A stretch of 64,000 nt of DNA. Origin: Merluccius polli. Lineage: Eukaryota > Chordata > Actinopteri > Gadiformes > Merlucciidae. The stretch lies in assembly GCA_030340625.1 (NCBI GenBank), contig JAOPHQ010001133.1, forward strand, positions 278,501-342,500, in the 5' to 3' direction. Under the pieces are notes generated by a model that was given only the letters and a program-made list of their open reading frames with translations, ran no database searches and had not been told where the DNA came from. A program made the translations under genes and the position numbers. Of the stretch, positions 11,501 to 23,306 are shown piece by piece (position 1 is the first letter of the stretch; each line of letters begins with the position of its first letter).

Positions 11501-12966
11501 CAGTATGCCATAAGTGGCCCAGAAGTTTAACCCTTTCAGATGCGGCCGTCACCATCAACCACTACCCCTCAACCATGGCGTTATCGTACCCTCTCGGCGT
11601 CTGTCCCTTTGTCGTGACGTCGAAGTGAGACTGGCAAAACATAGGATTTTACACCTGTTTTTTCTGTGTTATGGTATTATTTACAATTTACAGTGACAAA
11701 ATGGCATAGTTTACTATGTTCAAGATCATAGAAGACATACTAAAGCATTTATATTTGTTTGCTGTGTGGTTTACTATAGCCGCATGTAACATGTAACCTT
11801 ACACATAATACCAACACCAATAATAATAATTTTAATATTATTCAAGAAAAAAGAGCTCTGGTATCGGAACCAGTATCAATATCGGCAGATATCCAGATAT
11901 CCTACTTCAGGTACCTGAATCTGTGATTGGTGCATCCCTTAAAAAAACACGATTTTGGGTTCACTGGCAAATTCATGTGCAATGGACCTTTAGGCTTGTG
12001 ACACAGGCTTGTTTGAGAGAACTGGTCATGTGCAAGTTGTGAACATTGTTATGCAGCATTGGTAATCTCTGTTGTTTTTTGATGTTAATGAGGTTTCAAC
12101 TTTAAAATAGACACCATATTGATACTGTAATTATATTTCCTTGGTGGTGAATTAATTAATTAATAATTAATTAACCTTTCGTGACCACAATAGGTCTGTG
12201 GCTTGTTGAGATGTGTGCGATGCAAGTGTTCCATACACCAAGATAAAAACGAAGTCTCTCTCTCTCTCTCCCCCCCACAGGGCATTTGAAGTCGTTTGAG
12301 GATCCAGACCTTGGTGTGGATTCCCTGTTGCTTCCAACTTCATACGCACAGCAGGCAGAGTCCTCTGCTGGACTGTTTCTTGATGAAGACACAGACTCAC
12401 TATTTAGGTACAGATCATGCAGCCCAATCTGACCCTTTAAACAGAAAATTATATATGTGTATTGGGGAGTCAGATGCATTTACTTTTGAGTTGGACATGG
12501 TCAGAATGCGTCCCAGACCACCTGATGTCGTCTCACAGATCTCATCACTAATGCGTCTTGGATGCATTTTACACATGGTGGATTTTAATGTGTTTTGGCA
12601 ATATCCTATTTCCCAAAACGCATGTTAATGCCAGTTGTAAAGGAAAATGGTTTTCGAACAGAGTTGTCTGCAGAAACAGTGAGTTTAAGGTGCCATTGTT
12701 TTGAACACTTAATTTTACATTTGGGCCTTGTGTTTACCTGTAGGATAGAGGACGACTTTGACAAGCTTCTCCAGGTGACGAAAAGGACTAAAGACAAACC
12801 ATTTCCAGCGCCAAAGCCGAACTTGAAGCCAAAACCGACATGGTCAGAGAAGCCCTCTGCTGGGGCTGGTCCGCTGGCCTCAGGTCAGCTCAAGGACCAG
12901 ATGGACATCCTCAAGTACATCCAGCAAAATGAGTCTGATGGCACTAAGGAGGAAGACCTTTTCTAA
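8148..12966 (+). CDS. hs1bp3: HCLS1-binding protein 3 (PX-domain protein), complete, 7 coding exons, 372 aa
   Basis: Exons: 8148-8173, 8643-8808, 9029-9236, 9474-9729, 9849-9961, 12281-12407, 12744-12966; all introns GT-AG and all phases join. The protein begins MPDGLVTSRSLQNG and carries an N-terminal PX domain (about residues 15-130). Visible signatures are the basic/aromatic core SKKYSEMDELYFKL, the proline loop FPLPAMPRK, and FVGEADIRERR. A Glu-rich stretch (exon 4) and a C-terminal half follow, with FEDPDLGVDSLLLP, a lysine/proline-rich segment and the terminal motif MDILKYIQQN. This matches vertebrate HS1BP3, which binds phosphoinositides through PX and the SH3 adaptor HCLS1, in length and order. 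The start is the first ATG in the exon-1 frame downstream of the (TG)n tract. The gene is convergent with POMK 1.3 kb away. Intron 5 holds a Harbinger-type element. Confidence 0.92.
8285..8402. repeat. Compound palindrome in HS1BP3 intron 1
   Basis: There are three nested or adjacent inverted repeats. Outer 15-bp perfect arms (agtcgtgttaactct 8285-8299 and its complement 8388-8402) enclose a 12-bp-arm hairpin (8300-8326, gaacattcacgt...) and a 19-bp-arm perfect hairpin (8335-8353 with 8362-8380, cacgtctaatgtgaacgcg). The shared word tcacgt recurs several times. It looks like a small palindromic MITE, and no target duplication was found. Confidence 0.75.
8505..8562. repeat. (TA)n(CA)n microsatellite
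   Basis: Compound dinucleotide tract in HS1BP3 intron 1, about 80 bp before exon 2. Confidence 0.95.
9265..9400. repeat. Short imperfect inverted repeat in HS1BP3 intron 3
   Basis: gggtagtagactta (about 9329-9343) is followed 10 bp later by its complement taagtctactaccc (about 9353-9366). Flanking acccttttcac and gaaaagggt are also complementary. It is probably a small MITE between exons 3 and 4. Confidence 0.55.
10382..11283 (+). mobile_element. PIF/Harbinger-type non-autonomous element A, copy 1, carrying a MADF exon
   Basis: The terminal inverted repeats begin ctgtgcgttcacaccagaag and are followed by repeated gcgaccaaagcgtc-like words. A 3-bp direct repeat taa flanks the element (10379-10381, 11284-11286), and TWA duplications are diagnostic of PIF/Harbinger. 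Inside, an ATG at 10681 opens a frame with AVAEHPVLYDPSLFYFRD, the start of a MADF/Myb-SANT-like DNA-binding domain (HPxLYDxxxxxYRD pattern). The frame then departs from the family. It sits in HS1BP3 intron 5. Copy 2 is at 20479-21366. Confidence 0.8.
11860..11940. mobile_element. hAT-like MITE end fragment
   Basis: Degenerate repeats of ggtatcggaacc/cagtatcaatatcggc lead to ttggtgcatccctt, which resembles the end of fish hAT MITEs that start aagggatgcaccga. Only one end is recognisable. Confidence 0.35.
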
Positions 12967-13463
12967 GTCTAATGAAAAAATGACATCAGTGTATACTCGA
13001 AATGATGCAGTTGTCATATTCCAAGATTTGAGCATTGAATGCTATTGAGAAAATCTTTAAGAAATTAGCTAGATAATACATAAAGAAACATGAATCGGTT
13101 AGGGGGAACATTGTATTGTGGACTGTGCCCTTAACCAGTCTATTATTGGATTTGAACTGGTATTTTGACTTGCATGACAGGGAAACATGTGATTTTTTGC
13201 AGGCTGTTAATTAGTAACTTCTGTCTGGATATTTGTTACTATAGAAATTGTCCAGTATTCGACAGTAACAGTCTACTAAAAAAGTCTATTTGATAACCTT
13301 TTCACAAATACTATAATAATATGCTGTTTGAGACAGAAATCTCTAATACTATTTTACTTCACTATTAACTGGTCACATTTAACAGTGCTGTGAGTATATC
13401 AGAATGAGGAGAATGGTGATATTCTGTGTATAAAACACATACCTTTGACATATTAATAATAAA
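12967..13463 (+). terminator. HS1BP3 3' UTR with putative poly(A) signal
   Basis: The AT-rich sequence after the HS1BP3 stop contains AATAAA at 13458-13463, a plausible cleavage signal about 0.5 kb downstream of the stop. Other A/T-rich signals nearby mean the true site is uncertain. Confidence 0.45.
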
Positions 13464-14033
13464 AAACATAGTATATTTTGTGCTTCCAACAATGAAGATA
13501 AGGACCGACCAGTATTTTGTTGCTTGTATAGATGACTCTTACGCTGGACATATGGACTGAACTGAGATTAGATGCGCCTTTTTGTTCTTGGACAGCAGTG
13601 CCAGTGTTGTGCATATCAACATTTCAATGAATCCAAAATATACTCTGAATACTTTAACTTAAATAAGAAACATTTACAAAGTACATGTACAACAGAACAA
13701 TGCTCAAAATGCTCATCAAGGTATCATCCCCAGAGATGAACTTGTGCTTTCTCTGCAATTTCCAAATAGCCATTGCTAAGCAATAATATAAACAATAATT
13801 TAATAGCAAAATGTTATTGTGAAATCTCTTAACTGCTTTAAGAATATGCTCACAAATCCAGTGGAGTAACGGTTAGTTTTTGCCACACAATCCCCACTCC
13901 ATACAGGAGAGAATTCATTTTGGAGAGTGCTGAATGAGGATGCAGAGAAATGCAACAACAAGCTGTCGCTACATGTGCCTGGTCCTTGAGAACATTAGGT
14001 CATTTTTTTTATCTGCAGACTGAGCAGAAAATA

Positions 14034-14088
<55 letters not shown>

Positions 14089-14258
14089 ATAAAACTGAAA
14101 GACAAATAATGTACATCCAAAACAGGGAAAAACACCACCACCAAACCAGAACATCCCACAATTTGATTGTATTTCAACAAGAAAATACCAGGCGCTCATT
14201 ATTTATAGCTCGGTTTCAAAGGGAAGTACATTTTGGTTTTGAATGAGATTCAGGGTCT
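13464..14258. other. HS1BP3-POMK convergent intergenic region and POMK 3' UTR
   Basis: No coding signal is seen. It contains a (TG)n tract (14039-14086). The last part must include the POMK 3' UTR on the - strand, but I did not find a canonical AATAAA for it. Confidence 0.4.
14039..14086. repeat. (TG)n microsatellite
   Basis: About 24 uninterrupted TG units between the two convergent genes, about 170 bp past the POMK stop codon. Confidence 0.95.
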
Positions 14259-16150
<1,892 letters not shown>

Positions 16151-16151
16151 A

Positions 16152-17247
16152 TTTATACCATGGTCGGCGTGAATACTCGATTCTGATTGGCTGGCAGGTG
16201 TAGGTTAAAAAGTGATAATGTACACCTAGGAAAGACGTTCGGGTCAAATTGCCTGATTACAGTTAGATTACTGCGCTGGCTCAAACGCTAGATGGTAACC
16301 ATGGCAACGGAGAGGGAATACTCGATTCTGATTGGCTGCTGTAGCAGAGCTAGCTCTGCTATATGGACACCTACTAAGTACTTCCAGTCAAATTGTCTGT
16401 TCAGCCTTCAAAACGAGAGCTGGTAAATTGTGAAAAATGCATTAAACTGTAATCAGAAAACGCGGTTATATGCTATAGACCCTATAGTATCTGTGGTGTA
16501 AAGGCTGGGACACATTTCAAATTATAAATATGTACACTTTATGTTGAAATTATAGACCGTCGCGATTCCCATTGAAACGAATGGCGCGGTGATTAGTCGT
16601 CAAAACGACAGCTGGTAAATTGTGAAAAATGCATTAAACTGTAATCAGCAAACGCGGTTATATGCTATAGACCCTATAGTATCTGTGGTGTAAAGGCTGG
16701 GACACATTTCAAATTATAAATATGTACACTTTATTGAAAGTATAGACCGTCGCGATTCCCATTGAAACGAATGGCGCGGTGATTAGTCGTCAAAACGACA
16801 GCTGGTAAATTGTGAAAAATGCATTAAACTGTAATCAGAAAACGCGGTTATATGCTATAGACCCTATAATATCTGTGGTGTAAAGGCTGGGACACATTTC
16901 AAATTATAAATATGTACACTTTATGTTGAAAGTATAGGCCGTCGCGATTCCCGATGTACAATGCATGACGTCAGCTCTCTGGCTCATAGCTGAGCGGACT
17001 AGAATCCCTCCCGTTGCCGAGTCGTATCTAAGGTCCGTACTATTTACTGGAGGAGTGAACAACGTTTCCGTTGCATAAGAACCTTACGGGAGGGTAATGA
17101 TTGTTCCAGGTATTAGTTAGACCCTCAGGCGTTACTAGGGACGCTAAATTATGGCTTGTGAACAACTTTATATTTTGATTGTAAAACGCATGCAAATATT
17201 AATTAATGGTCGTAATTTATTTTCTTTGGCAAGTGACCATGGTATAA
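16152..17247. mobile_element. MITE-like unit containing a 190-bp tandem array
   Basis: A 13-bp word ttataccatggtc (about 16153-16165) occurs in inverted orientation as gaccatggtataa (about 17235-17247). The word actcgattctgattggctg occurs twice inside (about 16175 and 16320). Three tandem ~190-bp units lie at 16409-16953. This fits a repeat-bearing non-autonomous DNA transposon, but no target duplication was confirmed. Confidence 0.5.
16409..16953. repeat. Tandem array, nearly three copies of a ~190-bp unit
   Basis: The unit starts at 16409, 16601 and 16791 (caaaacga[g/c]agctggtaaat), so spacings are 192 and 190 bp. Units share nearly all bases, including ctgtaatcagaaaacgcggt and atctgtggtgtaaaggctgg. 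The third unit loses identity after about 16950. There is no coding frame. Confidence 0.9.
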
Positions 17248-17249
17248 GC

Positions 17250-17391
17250 GGGATAATGCCCTTCGAGGTGTCCATTATCAGAAGTTAATGGACTTCGCGG
17301 AAGCAACCGTCCTCCGCTTCGCGTCGGACGGTTCACGCCTCCGCGTCGTCCATTAACTTCTGATAATGGACACCTCGTCGGGCATTATCCC
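17250..17391. mobile_element. Palindromic MITE
   Basis: Arms of about 45 bp (from gggataatgcccttcgaggt) pair with 17347-17391 with few mismatches. The loop is rich in CG-containing words (ccgtcctccgcttcgcgtcg). It abuts the right end of the preceding unit, so it may be nested in it or part of it. Confidence 0.75.
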
Positions 17392-17661
17392 TTACATGCA
17401 TAACATAGGCCTACACAACGCAAAATTAATAGACTACATTAAACTGATCCACATATCACAAATATACAACAAATGCTATAAAACATCATAAACGCACAGT
17501 GTAACCTTAGCCTACATTTTCAAAAAACACAGCGCAGAGCATATAAACCATCAGCATAAAAGAGAAATAATTAAACTATTCAGGCCTCATCATTAGGCAT
17601 ACACTGCTCGGCGGCAGCTGATAATAAATCCATCCCTTACCATGAGACGACAATTTGTTCT

Positions 17662-17883
17662 TTAATGAATAACACCAAACACTGCTTGACGTTCAGGGGT
17701 CGTGGATATAAAGTCCTTCATGAGGGCTTTGATGTCTAAAGCATTCAGGATATCCGAGCGCACATTCATGAGGGACAGGTGTGAGTCGTTTGTGTCATTG
17801 TGGACCTCAACCATGTTTTCAATCTTCTCAGATTGGAGAAAGAACGCTCTGAGGCGGCCACTGAAACAGGCACGCAAAGACAC
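17662..17883 (-). other. Open frame of unknown origin
   Basis: A 73-codon frame on the - strand (contains HNDTNDSHLSLMNVRSDIL and DFISTTPERQAVFGV). The composition looks protein-like and not repeat-like, but I do not recognise it and see no initiator or splice context. It is probably a fragment of a mobile-element protein. Confidence 0.25.
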
Positions 17884-17970
17884 AGATGAGTAAGTTTATC
17901 CACCTCGCTGAAGAGAGCTCTCGTTTGTGGATGGAGCTTACTCAATATCGATTATCTCAATATCGACTCG

Positions 17971-18035
17971 CTGTAATATTCGGCTACTTAATATGACGTA
18001 TTAAATACGTCATATTAAGTAGACGAATATTACAG
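17971..18035. repeat. Perfect-stem hairpin beside a Myb/SANT-bearing element
   Basis: ctgtaatattcg...acttaatatgacgta pairs with tacgtcatattaagt...cgaatattacag around a 5-nt loop. It immediately abuts the left terminus of the 18036-19878 element. Confidence 0.8.
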
Positions 18036-19878
18036 TGGCTGCGTTTCATTAGTGGGTTGCGTCGCCCTCGCTCACTTGCCCTCAGCCCTTGCCCTCGGGG
18101 GAATCCCCAGCGCCATCTTAAGGGCTATTCCATTTCTCTAAAAAGCTGAAGTGCCCTTGGTGAGATCGACCCTTGAGGGCTGAGGGATCGAGTCAACATC
18201 GACGGTCACTCCAGAGCTGTATATCACCCACAATGCACTGCAGTGGTGCACGAAAAATACATCCATGCGATGGCAGTAATGAGCCCCAAACACCGTTGTC
18301 TGCTGTTTGTTTACCACCAAAGAAGAAGAAAATGAATTAAAGGAGCCAGCACGGATCGGCCAGGGTCATTATGCAATTAGACGACCCGTTGTTGCTGCGT
18401 AATGACAGAGCCAACAATTTACAAGTGTAAGCATATACTGCTATTATAGGCTATTTGTCACAAATAAAAAAGAATAAGAAACTAAAAATAGTGTATCTAA
18501 ATAGCCTATCTATCTGATGTTACATCTTTTGCTGTGCATTCTGTGTGGTTTAGGGATTGTTTCCATATTGTTACAGGGTCTGATGGGGAGACAGAGCTCC
18601 TCATTAAGCTCAGAATGAGCTATGAATGTTTATTTACCAGAGAAATGCCTCAAAGCTGGCCTGGGAGTGAGTTTGTTTGTAACCTACTGTGTCATTGCAT
18701 ATGAATGTATTTCTGTTACAGGGATGCCAACTTTTGACGTCAGGTTGGCCTGAGATTCCGCGAACTTTTGACTTTGTAAAAAGTGCGTCTTTACTTTCTT
18801 AATAGTCTACGAGACGATTCCGTATAAAATTCGCAAAGAGGGGAAAATTAGAATGAGAAAAGGCATGTGTGACGTGAGACTCGCGCTCAATCCGTGAGAG
18901 TTGGCAGCTCAGCATTCTATTTCTGATTCTAGAGACTTGCTTCTTTGTTGTGGTGCTAATTTTATTTGCGGGAGACTATAATGTTTTTAATGTATTTGGT
19001 GTGCATAACATAATTATTTTATTGTCAAACAGGACAATTGTACAGAGGATGGGTCTGCAGGGAAGGCTGACAGGAACACAGGCGGCCAAAAAATGGGAAA
19101 ACCTAAAAAAGAAATACAAGGCAATTAGTATAAATTTGTATAGAAACAGCACAATTGGCAAAACAAATTCACTCATGTAAAAAAGATAAAGACAAAACTG
19201 TGAGCGTCACATAAGAATGCATAAAGAATGCACAAACAACTACATGCTTTTTTCTCATTTGAAATTGAAGCAACCACTATGAATCCTTATAGACTACTGT
19301 TCCCTGTAACATATATCCTACATGACTTTAAGTGTTGTGTTTGTATAGTTTTCTGAACCACAATCTTGAACAATAAAGGCCATTTAAAGACAATGATGAG
19401 GACGAGGATGGTGGTGGTAACAGGCCTAATAACTATTAGAAATAACAATCTAAAACTAATGTCAACTAAACTGAAAGTAGGTTAAATGTGTTTAAACAAC
19501 CAAACTGTCTACAAATAAGGTACAAAAATAAATAAATGAATTGTCTGAATAAAATATAAAACAAAACTAATAATTCTGAAATGACCAGGTGCTGGCGTAT
19601 TGCTATCAAGCGCAGAAGACGTCTTTGTCTCAAAGATATGAGTCTCCGTATATTACGCGTTATTTGGAATAGGCAATAGAGCGCTACTCCAACAACGTGT
19701 GGCCGATACATGATTGTCAAGGCTGTTACCGGGCGAGGGCAGGTGCGTTTCATTTATCCCTTTTCCTCCTCCCCCGCCCACTTCCCCTCAGCTCTCCAAG
19801 TGGCCTCCGTGTGACGTATTACCAAGGGCTGAGGGCAAGTGAGCGAGGGCGACGCAACCCACTAATGAAACGCAGCCA
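18036..19878 (+). mobile_element. DNA transposon remnant with 55-bp perfect terminal inverted repeats and a Myb/SANT fragment
   Basis: The first 55 bp (tggctgcgtttcattagtgg...) are repeated without mismatch in reverse complement at the right end (19824-19878). Inside, a + strand frame (about 19050-19150) reads TGTQAAKKWENLKKKYKAI, the helix-turn-helix signature of Myb/SANT-like proteins that accompany PIF/Harbinger transposases. No transposase is present. I could not identify a target duplication. Confidence 0.75.
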
Positions 19879-19883
19879 GTGAG

Positions 19884-19945
19884 TGATGCTAAGCTTTATG
19901 GTAGGCTACGACAAATAATTTGTCGTACCATAAAGCTTAGCGTCA
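19884..19945. repeat. Hairpin at the right flank of the same element
   Basis: tgatgctaagctttatggta pairs with taccataaagcttagcgtca around acgacaaataatttgtcg. It starts six bp after the element's right terminus and mirrors the hairpin on its left. Confidence 0.75.
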
Positions 19946-20057
19946 TAGGATATCTCCCTCAGATTTATTTTGTTATTTATTTATTTTTTGGTTTAGATCT
20001 CCTCCCAGGTTTAATGTAACATTTTTTTTAGTGCGTAATAGACAGGGGGACGGAGAG

Positions 20058-20097
20058 CTTCTTCTTCTTCTTCTTCTTCTTCTTCTTCTTCTTCTTC

Positions 20098-20120
<23 letters not shown>
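20058..20120. repeat. (CTT)21 triplet repeat
   Basis: Pure CTT/GAA tract of 63 bp, followed by a T run. Such tracts can form triplex (H-) DNA. Confidence 0.95.
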
Positions 20121-20128
<8 letters not shown>

Positions 20129-20296
20129 ATCGTTTCCTCCAGGGGGTGCTGCCAACAGCACCCGCCTTCAAGTGAGAAATCGTTTGTCTCTACAGCACTG
20201 CTAGACCTTTAGTATGAATGAAATGAGTACCAAGGTCTAGTTAGGACTAGGCTACCAAGAGAGTAACTAGCATCCGTAAACCCAGAGGAGGCTCGT

Positions 20297-21710
20297 TAGC
20301 CTAGAACTCTAGACACCCCCTAGCGGCAGCACATTTATTTGGCAGCCAGGTAGGTCTAGCACGGCTCCGTCGGCTTTTTGGTGCTGGGAACACCAAGTAT
20401 GTCTGACCAATCACAGCGTGAGGGGCGGAGTCGAAAGCCGGGCTACCATGACGACAGAGTTGCGACGGTTCCGTGTTACTGTACGTTCACACCAAAAGCG
20501 TCTTGCGCTGCAAAGACGCTTTGACGCTCAAAAAGATTCGCTGCGAATATTTTTGTTCGCTTTTGACGCTCAATGACGTACAATGAAATTATGCAGACGC
20601 ATTTAAAGGAGCCGTATGCTTTTAGACAGCCATATCAAATAGTTAACTCCCACACACTTTGGCCATATATTGCAGAGACGGTTTTGCTTGTTTGATAAAC
20701 GATAGTCGCACATCCCTCGTAACTACGCCGTGAAGGTGAACCCTCCCGGACTCCGCTAACATGAACCGCTCCGCCGGAGGAGCCGCAAATCCACACGCAC
20801 CGGACACCACAATACAAACACACGTTTTACATTTGATTGCTTTTAAATAAAGTTGTGTGCAGTTATACGGTAAATACGATTAAGTGTTCAATGTCTCCTT
20901 CCTGGTCCAGAACCGCTTGGTCCATGCCGTTAATGGGCGGCCCGCTTCGTGCGTGTGTTTGTAAAAATGATATTTAAGCTGATTATTACGGTATTGTCTC
21001 TGAAATAAAAAAGGCTTGGATCGTACAACACCGGGTGCTCAGCCACAGCCGCGATTATCTTTTCCGTCGACATTTTACAGTAGGAACCAACAAAGTACAG
21101 TAGGAACCAAAGTGCCGGTGTTCCCCGGGACCCACGCAAGCGGAGAGCGTCTACATTCAGATTGGCTGTCAGTTTTTGCCGCTGAAACGCGTCATAGTCA
21201 TTTGCATAAAGTTAAACTGTCTTGACTTTTTTTTGACGCTCTGGTCGCTCAACTTTTGACGCTGGAAGCGTTGGACGCTTGTGACGCTTTGGACGCTCTT
21301 GCCCATAGAAAGTGAATGACGTCCGGCGTCTTTGCAGCGCAAGACGCTTTTGGTGTGAACGTACAGTTAGAGGTAAACAATGGCTGCTGCTGCTGGCGAA
21401 CGGCTGTCTTTCGAGTCGGCTTTGGCCGCGACTCTTCAAGACTTGAAGTTAACATTTTATTTGAGAAAAGAACAAAGAACGGCACTGAAGTCTTTCCTCG
21501 AAAATAAATATGTATTGGGAGTTTTGATTAATTACGTAGTCAGAGCCGTCGCTCTGACTACGTCACCTTCTTCGTTGCTCTGATTGGTTGTAGCGCTATC
21601 CTATTGCGTGCAGAGGGAACTTGAAAGACAACCGTTTATCCCGCCCACACTGCCAATGGAGCTGAGCCAGACCTTACATCTTTCTGATGTGGGTCTGGCT
21701 TGCCAGGCTA
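20297..21710 (+). mobile_element. DNA element with a RecQ-like helicase start, split by Harbinger copy 2
   Basis: A perfect 9-bp direct repeat gaggctcgt flanks the unit (20288-20296 and 21711-21719). Its ends are tagcctagaactctagac and ggtctggcttgccaggcta. The ATG at 21380 opens a frame MAAAAGERLSFESALAATLQ continuing with a segment of the type LKxxFxLRKEQRTALKSFL, which resembles the region just before the Walker A motif of RecQ-type helicases. The frame then breaks off with no PTGxGKS. It is a deletion derivative, and the second Harbinger A copy (20479-21366) sits in its 5' part. The superfamily is open. Confidence 0.55.
20479..21366 (-). mobile_element. PIF/Harbinger-type non-autonomous element A, copy 2
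   Basis: Same family as 10382-11283 but with the internal frame on the - strand. The TIR starts ctgtacgttcacaccaaaag. A 3-bp duplication tta (20476-20478, 21367-21369) flanks it. The ATG at 21073 (- strand) again opens the MADF start AVAEHPVLYDPSLFYFRD and the frame again fails after about 40 codons. The two copies share the same internal deletion. Confidence 0.82.
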
Positions 21711-21894
21711 GAGGCTCGTAGTTTTAAAGGGGAACTTGGCAACTCTAGCCATTTCTTCGCTGGTTTTCACTTTTGTGGTCGCATGTTTTCTCAACGAGCT
21801 CCCCCTACAGGTCTGGGACCTATATTACACAACACTGTCGTAAAAAAACCTCACTTGCGGCACCCTCCTCACCCTTTCTACCGATGCTCATGTG

Positions 21895-23306
21895 TAGTGA
21901 TGGCAAAACGAGGCTTCATGAACCAATGAGGCTTTCCAGCCCAAAGGTTCACCAAAAGGTTCATTACCCGAAGCCTCATTGAATCGTTCTCTCTGGTGAC
22001 ACCTGCTGTGCAATATGTATATGACAGACTAAATATGTATGACAGACTAAATTAAGCCTGAGTCAAAGTATCCTGCAATGTCTATAAAATAAACAATTTT
22101 TGCCACTGCTACTCAATGAATATAAAGCGTTTGTATGGAAATATCATTTTTTTGAGTGCTGTGACGATCACTCAAAATAAATACATCAATGAATGCAATA
22201 GTGGTTATAAAACTGGGAGTGCAAAAGTGCTTATGGAACTGGGAGTGAGGAACAAACTGCAACAGAGCAGAATGGGCAAATAAAAGTTATTGGTTTTTAT
22301 TAAAAAAAAGAAGCTTTTTCACAGTGTTGGGGTTTCGACGATTTCTTTTCATTGAGACAATCTCCCCAGCTTTAGAAAACACGCAGACAGTTTGGAAGCG
22401 GGGATCAAGGGGATCGAACCGCCGGCCCTACGGTTAGTGGACGACCCTGCTCTGTCCACCCACTCTACCTACTGAACTACTGCCGCCCCAGTATAAGAGC
22501 GGATCCTCATGTCTTTCCAGATTAACTTCTCTCAAGTAGCGGTCTACTTCAATTGTTGCATCCGCTGTTGCACTTGAGCTCTGTCTGCTCTGTCCCAGGA
22601 GACAGAGCAGACAGGAGAAGTCCTCCTCTTTCTGGGTGGCTCCATGGTGACAGGCAGAAACCTACCTAGCCTACAGGTAGCCTACACTCTATAATAATAA
22701 TAATAATATAGATAATAATATAGATAACAATATAGACAATAATATAGATAGCCTATGTATAGCCTATAGGCCTAAGATTAGGCTATATAATACTAATACT
22801 ATGCGAATAATATAATATTAATAGATAATGATATAGATTATATAGATATGTATAGCCTATAAGCCTATATAATAATAATATATATAATATGTAATACCCC
22901 TAAACTCAACTAGCCTACTACTAACACTATTCTAGTATCTATCTATCTATTCTAACCTAATATAATATAGTCTAATGCAGTATAATACTAATAATAGCTG
23001 ATATAATCTATGATACAATGACTGAACTTAACCACTAACTCTGACACTTATCCAACACACACTCTATCTGTTCACCAATACCAAACGCCAACTCAAAACC
23101 CACAAAGTGCCGCGAGGTTCAAACCCTTTTATGCAGTAGCGACACTCAAAATGAATCAGTGACGTGTACACTGAATCCGAGGCTTCGTTTGTCATCAGTC
23201 ACGTGATTTTTACGGAAACGATACAAGCCTCGAATCGGTTTCATCTGGAACGCCTCTTTTTGCTCGACACACGCTCCGACGCCTCGCTTCAAACGTCACA
23301 TCACTA
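21895..23306 (-). mobile_element. hAT transposon remnant with transposase C-terminus
   Basis: Ends tagtgatggcaaaacgaggc and ...cgtcacatcacta are inverted. On the - strand at about 22310-22385 the frame reads FSKAGEIVSMKRNRRNPNTV, the C-terminal dimerisation motif of hAT transposases (FSxAGxxxSxxRxxLxPxxV). The rest of the transposase is missing or unrecognisable. A tRNA-derived SINE (22399-22490) lies directly upstream of this motif in coding direction. An AT-rich tract with taatata-type words occupies 22690-22990. Confidence 0.65.
22399..22490 (-). mobile_element. tRNA-derived SINE head
   Basis: Read on the - strand the sequence starts ggggcggcagtagttcagta, with an A-box-like word tagttcagtaggtagag and a B-box ggttcgatccc (plus strand 22410-22420). 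The spacing is tRNA-like, but arms are imperfect and the acceptor stem does not close, so this is a SINE promoter region and not a functional tRNA gene. Confidence 0.6.

Noticed and set aside
16409..16953. CRISPR-like direct repeats
   Set aside because: Units are 190 bp, contiguous and without spacers; the genome is vertebrate. It is a tandem repeat.
22399..22490. Candidate tRNA gene
   Set aside because: A- and B-box words are present, but the acceptor stem and arms do not pair properly and it lies inside repeats, so it is a SINE head.
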